A DNA stretch of 5,156 nt. It comes from Oscillospiraceae bacterium (lineage in GTDB: Bacteria > Bacillota > Clostridia > Oscillospirales > Acutalibacteraceae). Below the pieces are notes generated by a model. That model was not told where the DNA came from, did not search any database, and saw only the letters and a program-made list of their open reading frames with translations. Where the stretch lies: the NCBI GenBank assembly GCA_902766855.1, contig CACXFE010000163.1, positions 1-5,156 on the forward strand, written 5' to 3'. Both the position numbers and the translations under genes were made by a program. Shown piece after piece: positions 1-4,220 of this stretch (position 1 is the first letter of the stretch; each line of letters opens with the position of its first letter).

Positions 1-150
1 ATGGAAAACACCGTATGGCGGGCGATCGCCGGATACGGTGACAGGGAAGGCTGGGACACCTTGCGAAAACGCGCAATGGCTTGTGATAACAGTTGGGGCG
101 TTTCCGCCAATGTATATATCCGCCTGTATAAAGGATTACTGGGCAAATAA
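1..150 (+). CDS. glgA: Glycogen synthase, C-terminal fragment (cut by window edge)
   Basis: The frame is open from base 1 to a TAA at 148-150 and gives 49 residues. They match the extreme C-terminus of bacterial glycogen/starch synthases (GT5 family, ADP-glucose to alpha-1,4-glucan): a Trp-Arg-Ala-Ile helix start, then W-x-x-L-(R/Q)-x-x-A-M-x-x-D-x-SW-x-x-SA-x-x-Y-x-x-LY, seen here as WDTLRKRAMACDNSWGVSAN followed by VYIRLYKGLLGK. This is the last helical segment that packs back on the GT-B fold. The catalytic parts lie upstream, outside the window. The ATG at base 1 is taken to be an internal methionine, since family members are about 470-490 residues long. The next gene, uppP, begins 18 bases after the stop with no terminator between them, so the two are probably co-transcribed. 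The family call rests on a short but characteristic tail. Confidence 0.85.
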   Translation: MENTVWRAIAGYGDREGWDTLRKRAMACDNSWGVSANVYIRLYKGLLGK

Positions 151-168
151 CCAAGCGCGGGGGACAGT

Positions 169-1014
169 ATGGATTTTATCAAATCAATTATTTTAGGAAT
201 TGTGGAAGGCATTACCGAATGGCTGCCTATCAGCAGTACAGGGCATTTGATCATCGCGGATGAATTTATTCACCTGAATATGAGCGAGCGTTTCATGGAA
301 ATGTTCAATGTCGTGATCCAGTTGGGCGCGATCCTGGCGGTCGTGGTGCTGTTTTGGAAAAAGTTATGGCCTTTCACGGCGGATAAATCCCGCGGATATA
401 ACTACATAACCCGCGGCGGCGGATACATCAAAAAAGAGGTTATGGATCTTTGGTTCAAAGTGATCGTGGCAATGTTGCCCGCCGCGGTGATCGGCATTCC
501 GCTGGATGATTATTTTGAAGAGCATTTTCACAATTACTATGTGGTTTCGGCGGCTTTGATCGTGTACGGGGTGCTGTTCATCGTGATCGAACGGAGAAAC
601 CGCAGCCGCCGCCCCAGGATCAACGGGATCCCGGAATTAACTTATTCAACCGCGATTTTGATTGGTTTGTTTCAGGCGCTTTCCCTGATCCCGGGTACTT
701 CCAGAAGCGGATCCACCATTTTGGGCGCGATGATTTTAGGCCTTTCGCGTGTAACCGCGGCGGAGTTCAGTTTCTATTTGGCGGTGCCGGTGATGTTCGG
801 CGCCAGTTTCATCAAACTGTTGAAATTCGGCTTGGCTTTTACGGGGATGGAATTGGCGATCCTGGCGGTCGGAATGATCACGGCGTTTGTAGTTTCATTG
901 CTCGTGATCCGCTTTTTGATGGGGTATATCAAAAAGCGTGATTTTACGGTTTTCGGGGTTTACCGTATCGCTTTGGGAATTTTGATTCTGCTGATCTTTT
1001 CCTTTGTGTTATAG
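169..1014 (+). CDS. uppP: Undecaprenyl-diphosphatase UppP (BacA family)
   Basis: This integral membrane enzyme dephosphorylates undecaprenyl diphosphate to undecaprenyl phosphate. It recycles the lipid carrier for peptidoglycan and other envelope polymers, and overexpression is known to give bacitracin resistance. The 281 residues match the usual family length. Both signature motifs are intact. The N-terminal EGITEWLPISSTGH has E13, E17 and H26, corresponding to the catalytic or metal-binding E17, E21 and H30 of E. coli. PGTSRSGST at 175-183 carries the essential Arg (R179). Hydrophobic segments at about 45-63, 95-112, 124-141, 183-215, 226-249 and 260-281, plus the two re-entrant motif helices, fit the known fold. 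The ATG gives the canonical MDFIKSIILGIVEGITE start. The ribosome binding site is only a G-run (159-164, 4 bases from ATG), which suggests translation or transcription linked to glgA. The stop codon directly abuts that of the convergent gene. Confidence 0.97.
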   Translation: MDFIKSIILGIVEGITEWLPISSTGHLIIADEFIHLNMSERFMEMFNVVIQLGAILAVVVLFWKKLWPFTADKSRGYNYITRGGGYIKKEVMDLWFKVIVAMLPAAVIGIPLDDYFEEHFHNYYVVSAALIVYGVLFIVIERRNRSRRPRINGIPELTYSTAILIGLFQALSLIPGTSRSGSTILGAMILGLSRVTAAEFSFYLAVPVMFGASFIKLLKFGLAFTGMELAILAVGMITAFVVSLLVIRFLMGYIKKRDFTVFGVYRIALGILILLIFSFVL

Positions 1015-1716
1015 TCACACCCGGATCGGATCGGCAAATGCTGTGTAGCACAATAAAAAAGGTTCATAATAATGTTTTGTGACCGGGAGCGTCTCGCCGT
1101 TGGTGAGGCGCACCGTTTTTTTATTCATTCCGCTGATATGATCTAAATTGACAATATAGGTTCTGTTGATCCGGCAAAACCGGTTTTTCGGCAGAAAATC
1201 GTATACCGTTGCCATGGTTTTCCGGCACGGTATTTTTTTATGCGCCAAAGCCACCAGGCAATGCTTGTTGTCGGCTTCCAGATACAAGATGCGATGTGTA
1301 GGCAAGCAAACCGTTTCACAACCGTTTTTGATCCAGATCGGGCGCAGAAGGGATGGGGAATGAAAATAATCGGAGAGGGCGGCAAAAAGATCGCTTTGCA
1401 GCAGGGGCTTTGTGAGAAAACGAAACGGCTGGATCTGCTGTGCCTGCAAAATCAATTCCAAATGATCCGCCAATAAAATCAATGCGGCGCGGCAGCCCCG
1501 TCCTCGCAGGCAGAGCGCGGTTTCCATGCCGCCGGGTCCCGGAAGACTGCATTCCAGCAGGATCAGATGAAAAGCGACATTGCAGGACAACAGCGCCTCG
1601 CCGGAGGAAAAAACAGTGACGACGGATTCCGCCCGAATAGAATTGGTATAGGAATAAATCAATTTTTTCAGGTGCTCTGCTTCATTTCGGTCGGTAACAC
1701 AAACGGCGATCCGCAT
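1015..1716 (-). CDS. LytTR-family response regulator with degenerate receiver domain
   Basis: This is a two-domain DNA-binding regulator of 233 residues. Residues 1-115 resemble a CheY-like receiver, and about 128-230 form a LytTR domain (AgrA/ComE/LytR type). The LytTR hallmarks are visible: RILYLEADNKH, the F-C-R-I-N-R-T-Y-I-V-N-L-D-H-I block at about 180-194, and NGETLPVTKHYYEPF. The receiver is degenerate. The usual Asp phosphoacceptor in the LILLx-x-LPGxxG strand is Glu (E55), the acidic pair after strand 1 reads Val-Thr (V7 T8, then D9), and the conserved Thr/Ser is Ala (A83). The Lys (K103) is kept. Phosphorylation-independent action is therefore inferred. The ATG at 1716 is chosen over an in-frame TTG 18 bases upstream because AAAGGAG (1724-1730) lies 7 bases before it. 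A consensus sigma-A promoter lies just upstream. No histidine kinase is in the window. The gene is divergent from the sigma factor gene and its target is unknown. Confidence 0.88.
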   Translation of the reverse strand: MRIAVCVTDRNEAEHLKKLIYSYTNSIRAESVVTVFSSGEALLSCNVAFHLILLECSLPGPGGMETALCLRGRGCRAALILLADHLELILQAQQIQPFRFLTKPLLQSDLFAALSDYFHSPSLLRPIWIKNGCETVCLPTHRILYLEADNKHCLVALAHKKIPCRKTMATVYDFLPKNRFCRINRTYIVNLDHISGMNKKTVRLTNGETLPVTKHYYEPFLLCYTAFADPIRV

Positions 1717-1723
1717 AGATCGG

Positions 1724-1730
1724 CTCCTTT
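1724..1730 (-). promoter_or_regulatory. Shine-Dalgarno site that fixes the LytTR gene start
   Basis: On the minus strand AAAGGAG is followed by 7 bases and then the ATG at 1716. The only longer in-frame start, a TTG at 1734, would place this site inside the coding region, so the ATG is preferred. Confidence 0.85.
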
Positions 1731-1748
1731 CCAAAAGGGGATGATTGC

Positions 1749-1777
1749 ATTATAACAGAAATAGCATTATTTGTCAA
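1749..1777 (-). promoter_or_regulatory. Consensus sigma-A promoter with extended -10 for the LytTR gene
   Basis: Read on the minus strand, the -35 box TTGACA (1777-1772) is a perfect match. It is followed by a 17-base spacer and a perfect -10 box TATAAT (1754-1749), preceded by TGT to make an extended -10 (TGnTATAAT). The predicted transcript starts near 1742 and has a leader of about 26 bases carrying the ribosome binding site. Such a strong core promoter suggests high basal expression unless it is repressed. The repeats at 1779-1837 lie immediately upstream of the -35. Confidence 0.85.
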
Positions 1778-1778
1778 T

Positions 1779-1831
1779 AAATAGCGAAAAAATATTAAAA
1801 TTATTGTTTTTGCTCCCATAAATCGCTATTT
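1779..1831. repeat. Inverted repeat upstream of the LytTR promoter
   Basis: AAATAGCGA (1779-1787) and its exact reverse complement TCGCTATTT (1823-1831) are separated by 35 A/T-rich bases. The left arm begins two bases beyond the -35 box of the LytTR promoter. It could be a regulator-binding pair or a by-product of A/T richness, although the GCG core makes chance less likely. An outer pair, TTGTCA (1771-1776) and TGACAA (1844-1849), is also inverted, but its left member overlaps the -35 box. Confidence 0.5.
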
Positions 1832-1837
1832 TACTCC
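1808..1837. repeat. Direct repeat with 21-bp period, possible LytTR-type operator
   Basis: TTTTGCTCC (1808-1816) and TTTTACTCC (1829-1837) differ at one base and are separated by exactly 12 bp, so their starts are 21 bp apart (two helical turns). Known LytTR regulators such as AgrA, PlnC and ComE bind pairs of 9-bp direct repeats with about 12 bp between them. The geometry fits that class. The base content does not match the common ACAGTT-type core, so assignment to the adjacent LytTR protein is inference. Confidence 0.4.
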
Positions 1838-1842
1838 AAAAA

Positions 1843-1871
1843 ATGACAATTATCGCAAAAAGAACTGTAAA
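1843..1871 (+). promoter_or_regulatory. Possible sigma-A promoter for the sigma factor gene
   Basis: ATGACA (1843-1848, five of six bases of the -35 consensus), a 17-base spacer and TGTAAA (1866-1871, four of six bases of the -10) form a moderate plus-strand promoter. It is divergent from the LytTR promoter and about 95 bases ahead of the start codon. The -10 candidate overlaps the left arm of the AACTGTAAA inverted repeat, which would allow control by a bound protein. This is a weak match in A/T-rich DNA. Confidence 0.35.
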
Positions 1872-1898
1872 GTTTCCGTGAAAGAAAATTTTACAGTT
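1863..1898. repeat. Inverted repeat AACTGTAAA / TTTACAGTT upstream of the sigma gene
   Basis: AACTGTAAA at 1863-1871 and its perfect complement TTTACAGTT at 1890-1898 are separated by 18 bases. The starts of the arms' TGTAAA/TTTACA hexamers are 24 bp apart, and a third TTTACA follows another 24 bp on (1914-1919). The 18-base loop and A/T-rich stem make a terminator unlikely. A protein-binding site or a set of alternative -35 elements is more plausible. Confidence 0.5.
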
Positions 1899-1913
1899 TT
1901 TGTTTGACTCGCG

Positions 1914-1941
1914 TTTACAAAATCCTGATTTTTTTCTTTCT
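1914..1941 (+). promoter_or_regulatory. Candidate TcdR/UviA-type promoter, possibly autoregulatory
   Basis: TTTACA (1914-1919), a 16-base spacer and a pyrimidine-rich CTTTCT (1936-1941) precede the sigma gene. From knowledge of the family, promoters used by TcdR/BotR/UviA-type sigma factors share a TTTACA -35 and a -10 unlike TATAAT (CTTTT-like at some targets), and several of these sigma genes autoregulate. Initiation near 1948 would leave a leader of roughly 18 bases that just includes the AAGGAAGG ribosome binding site. This is inference from motif and position only. TTTACA also occurs elsewhere in A/T-rich parts of the window. Confidence 0.3.
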
Positions 1942-1965
1942 TTGATTGAAAGGAAGGATCAGGAA

Positions 1966-2487
1966 ATGAAAAATAAAGAACTGTTACCCATCGTGCAGGA
2001 AATCCAACAGCGGGATATGCGGCATTTTCCCGAATTTTATGCGGCTTTTGAGAAATTGATTCGTTGCTATGGGGTGCGCTTTTCCGATGACGACGCCGCG
2101 CAGGAATTGACGGTTTTTCTGCTGGAACTGGTGTATTCGCTGGATTGCGACCAATTTCTCCCGGATGACAGCGAGGCGTTAAAGCGATATATCGCGGTGG
2201 CGATACGGAATCGCTATATTGCATTGTCCAAACAAAGGCAGGCACATGAAAAAATGGCAAATGAACTGCTGGAAGGGATGGGGGCTTTTTCGATGAATGA
2301 AGATTCTCTCGTTTTGCGGAACGCTTTACGCGAATTGCCGGACAAACAACGCTTGGCGGTGACCTATCATTATGTATACGGATACAGCGACCGGGAAATT
2401 GCCGATCGGCTTCGCATCACGCGGCAGGCGGTCAATCGCCTGAAAAACAGGGGGTTGGCGTTCTTGCGTACTTATTACGGATTGTAA
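1966..2487 (+). CDS. Small sigma-70 family RNA polymerase sigma factor (TcdR/UviA-like)
   Basis: The 173-residue protein has the two-domain layout of small alternative sigma factors. Residues about 18-92 resemble region 2. The segment FSDDDAAQELTVFLLELVYS, then RYIAVAIRNRYIALSKQR, recalls the DA-x-x-(D/E)L-x-x-F-x-(I/L)EL...YI-x-x-(S/A)I-x-N-x-YI-x-LSK pattern of clostridial TcdR/BotR/UviA-type factors. Residues about 118-171 are region 4: LRELPDKQRLAVTYHYVYGY, then the helix-turn-helix SDREIADRLRITRQAVNRLK. The ATG at 1966 is chosen because AAGGAAGG (1950-1957) lies 8 bases upstream. An in-frame TTG at 1900 would add 22 residues with no homology feel. No anti-sigma gene follows, and a strong terminator makes the gene monocistronic. 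It is divergent from the LytTR gene. The sigma-70 membership is solid. The TcdR/UviA placement is from memory of the family pattern, and other Clostridia-specific or mobile-element sigma factors look similar. Confidence 0.85.
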   Translation: MKNKELLPIVQEIQQRDMRHFPEFYAAFEKLIRCYGVRFSDDDAAQELTVFLLELVYSLDCDQFLPDDSEALKRYIAVAIRNRYIALSKQRQAHEKMANELLEGMGAFSMNEDSLVLRNALRELPDKQRLAVTYHYVYGYSDREIADRLRITRQAVNRLKNRGLAFLRTYYGL

Positions 2488-2523
2488 AAGATTTTTTGCA
2501 TAGAAAAACCAAAATCAACAACT

Positions 2524-2548
2524 TTGCGCCGTTTTCGGCGCAATTTTT
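2524..2548 (+). terminator. Rho-independent terminator of the sigma gene
   Basis: The stem TTGCGCCG (2524-2531) pairs with CGGCGCAA (2536-2543) around a TTTT loop and is followed directly by TTTTT (2544-2548). It lies 36 bases after the sigma gene stop. On the minus strand the same hairpin is followed by AGTTGTTGATTTT, so it may also act weakly as a back-up for the convergent gene. Confidence 0.88.
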
Positions 2549-2585
2549 GTTTTCCCGGCGACAGGTGCGGTTTTGTGGACATGTT

Positions 2586-2611
2586 CAAGGGCGGTTGTAA
2601 AACCGCCCTTG
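2586..2611 (-). terminator. Hairpin downstream of the lipoprotein gene, probable terminator
   Basis: An 11-bp perfect stem, CAAGGGCGGTT (2586-2596) with AACCGCCCTTG (2601-2611), closes a 4-base loop. It begins 8 bases after the stop codon of the minus-strand lipoprotein gene. The stem is strong, but minus-strand sequence beyond it (AACATGTCC) has no U-tract. Termination may need the second hairpin, or the stem may protect the mRNA 3' end instead. Confidence 0.55.
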
Positions 2612-2619
2612 TTGTTGAT

Positions 2620-3978
2620 TTATGAGGTTTTCTTTTGATAATCGGCTTTTTTCCAGTTGCTTGTCACACTGCTTTTTACTTCATCCCAACTTTTTTCGCC
2701 GGAAGCATATCCGCGAAGCCCGTCTGCAACTTTTTGATAATACTCGGCGTCGGGGAAGACGCGGTCAAACGCCATCATCACATTTTCGGCACTGTTTTTC
2801 AAAAAGCGCGCGGTTTCCCGGATCAACGGGTTGTCGGGCAGATCTTCCTCCGCAAAGGTATTGAACGGCATGGCGGCGGTCAGGGTTTTGCTGACGGCTT
2901 TTTTCCCGTTTTCGCTTGTAAAAAGCCATTCTGCAAAATCCGCGGCATTTTTCTGTGCAGGATCACTCGCTTTGATATTGATGGCGAGGTAGCCGTCCGC
3001 GCCGATGGCGATCCCGCGCTTTTCTTCACCTTCGATGCCGGTGTAAATGGGAAGAAATTTCACCTTTTCTTTTTGGATCGTCGCCCCGTTTGCGCCGCGG
3101 ATCTGCTCCCATTGCCGGCTGGTGCCCTGCATCATGGCGGCTTGCCCGGCGGCAAATTCTTCGGCGGCGTCGGCATTGGTTTTTTGCGCGGCGGATCGGC
3201 CGTCGGTTACGGAGTTTTTGGTGTACAGATCAAAGGTATCGCGGTATTGATCGCCGTAACGGAATGAAAAAGAATCCATTCCCGCAAGGTTTTCCCGTGC
3301 GTCCCCGTCTTTTTCTCCGGCTTCCATCGAAAGCGGGATCCCGAGGAGGTGGGTGGAGAAGCGTTCTTCTTCGCCGCTTGCCAAAGAGGTGGAGGCAAAA
3401 ACACCTTTGATTTTCAGTTCGGAAAGGTGCTTGCTCATGTCTTCCACCACGGTTTTCAACTGTTCATGGTTTTTGATTTCTTCCATCGAAGAAAGGGGGC
3501 TTTTCTTATCGGGCAGGGCAAAATACCGATCGGTGATTTCTTGATTATAAAGGATCCCGTACCCCGTCACACGGTAGGGAACGGCGCGCACATCCATGCC
3601 GTCTTTGATGGCGAAGGTTTTATCATAGAGGGAAGCGTATAGTTTCCCGTTCTTTAAATCGGCGCAATATTCTTTGACTTCGGTGTAATCACGGTAGTTA
3701 TCCAGGGTGAACAGGGTGGGGGCGTTGCTCTTTTTTAATTCGGTTTTCAGGGTTTCGGTGTAGTTTTGGCGGTCAGCGTTGATCACCGTTACTTTTACCC
3801 CTTTTTCTTTTTCATATTCTTCCGCGATTTCTTGGTAACCGGCGGCTAAATCCGCATCGCCGTTCAAAAAGATCACGGCGGAATCGCCGCCCGTTTTCCC
3901 GACGCCGCAAGCGGACAAGGACAAGCAAATTGCTGCGCTGAAGCATAGGATAAGCATTACAGAAATTGATTTTTTCAT
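2620..3978 (-). CDS. ABC-transporter substrate-binding lipoprotein (extracellular solute-binding family 1)
   Basis: The 452-residue protein has a lipoprotein signal. KK at 2-3, a hydrophobic stretch at about 5-22 and the lipobox LSAC (21-24) imply cleavage and lipidation at C24, anchoring it on the outer membrane face of the cell. The mature part follows the SBP family 1 pattern of sugar-binding proteins: FLNGDADLAAGYQEIAEEYE near the N-terminus, then NAPTLFTLDNY at 86-95, AVPYRVTGYGILYN (132-145), EEFAAGQAAMMQGTSRQW (283-300), and DGYLAINIKA...DFAEWLFTSENGKKAV (338-372). Family members deliver sugars or oligosaccharides to an ABC permease, but the ligand cannot be read here. The ATG at 3978 has GGAGGG 6 bases upstream. 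An in-frame TTG at 4026 would put 16 residues ahead of the signal peptide and is rejected. No permease or ATPase gene is adjacent on either side, so it is either an orphan or served by distant partners. I found no convincing promoter. Confidence 0.9.
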   Translation of the reverse strand: MKKSISVMLILCFSAAICLSLSACGVGKTGGDSAVIFLNGDADLAAGYQEIAEEYEKEKGVKVTVINADRQNYTETLKTELKKSNAPTLFTLDNYRDYTEVKEYCADLKNGKLYASLYDKTFAIKDGMDVRAVPYRVTGYGILYNQEITDRYFALPDKKSPLSSMEEIKNHEQLKTVVEDMSKHLSELKIKGVFASTSLASGEEERFSTHLLGIPLSMEAGEKDGDARENLAGMDSFSFRYGDQYRDTFDLYTKNSVTDGRSAAQKTNADAAEEFAAGQAAMMQGTSRQWEQIRGANGATIQKEKVKFLPIYTGIEGEEKRGIAIGADGYLAINIKASDPAQKNAADFAEWLFTSENGKKAVSKTLTAAMPFNTFAEEDLPDNPLIRETARFLKNSAENVMMAFDRVFPDAEYYQKVADGLRGYASGEKSWDEVKSSVTSNWKKADYQKKTS

Positions 3979-3984
3979 CAGAAT

Positions 3985-3990
3985 CCCTCC
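3985..3990 (-). promoter_or_regulatory. Shine-Dalgarno site that fixes the lipoprotein start
   Basis: GGAGGG on the minus strand lies 6 bases before the ATG at 3978. It would be buried within the coding region if the upstream TTG were used, and the ATG places the two lysines and hydrophobic core exactly where a lipoprotein signal needs them. Confidence 0.85.
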
Positions 3991-4134
3991 GTTTTGTTTT
4001 CCTTCGTAATGTGCCCGGAAAAACAAAAAATATGCAAATCAGCCGGAAATTCCCTTTTCAAAGCAACTCTCCCGGCAGTAGAGTCTGGTTTTCGGTATTC
4101 CACAAACCGTTTTTGAAAAGTAGACGCCTTATAT

Positions 4135-4163
4135 TTGGAAAAAACAAAGAAATATGGTATACT
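4135..4163 (+). promoter_or_regulatory. Extended -10 promoter for the DegV-family gene
   Basis: TATACT (4158-4163) is preceded by TGG, giving the extended -10 TGnTATACT. TTGGAA (4135-4140) sits 17 bases upstream as a four-of-six -35 box. The predicted start is near 4170, which leaves a leader of about 50 bases that contains a hairpin and the ribosome binding site. Confidence 0.75.
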
Positions 4164-4176
4164 ATTGAAGTAAAGT

Positions 4177-4196
4177 GGCCGCACTTTTGTGCGGTC
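4177..4196 (+). promoter_or_regulatory. Stem-loop in the 5' leader of the DegV-family gene
   Basis: GGCCGCAC (4177-4184) pairs with GTGCGGTC (4189-4196), with one G-U pair, around a TTTT loop. It starts roughly 7 bases after the predicted transcription start and ends 8 bases before the AAAGGAG ribosome binding site. There is no T-tract after it (TGAAAATGAAAGG), so an attenuator is unlikely. A 5' mRNA-stabilising stem or a protein-binding site is possible. Confidence 0.5.
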
Positions 4197-4220
4197 TGAA
4201 AATGAAAGGAGTTCTTTCCA

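Larger units (their letters stand above)
2512..2621. repeat. 11-bp inverted repeat bracketing the convergent terminator region
   Basis: AAATCAACAAC (2512-2522) and its exact complement GTTGTTGATTT (2611-2621) enclose both hairpins between the sigma gene and the lipoprotein gene. The right arm overlaps the lipoprotein stop codon. On each strand the copy read after the second hairpin supplies a moderately U-rich tail. It could be the closing stem of a branched RNA, part of a bidirectional terminator, or a small palindromic element. Confidence 0.6.

Noticed and set aside
1863..1905. Inverted repeat plus T-run as a possible terminator
   Set aside because: The 18-base loop and A/T-rich 9-bp stem would be unstable, and it lies upstream of a gene start with no gene reading into it from the left on the plus strand.
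1850..2260. 136-codon open frame on the minus strand across the sigma gene and its promoter region
   Set aside because: It overlaps a recognisable sigma factor, has low-complexity Pro/Ser/Arg-rich content typical of an antisense frame, and lacks a family resemblance.
2635..3267. 210-codon plus-strand frame inside the lipoprotein gene
   Set aside because: It is the antisense shadow of a solute-binding protein with strong family motifs and carries no recognisable domain itself.
4086..4102. TGGTTTTCGGTATTCCA, a possible CcpA/LacI-type operator between the lipoprotein and degV
   Set aside because: Only the outer TGG/CCA is symmetric, the length is not that of a cre site, and the inner bases do not match the consensus.
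3979..4135. Search for a promoter of the lipoprotein gene
   Set aside because: The best pieces (TTGAAA at 4061-4056, TATTTT at 4032-4027 on the minus strand) are 23 bases apart, too far for sigma-A, so no promoter is called.
3966..4199. 77-codon plus-strand frame between the lipoprotein and degV
   Set aside because: It starts at a TTG without a ribosome binding site, overlaps the lipoprotein's signal peptide region, and runs through the degV promoter. Its composition is not protein-like.
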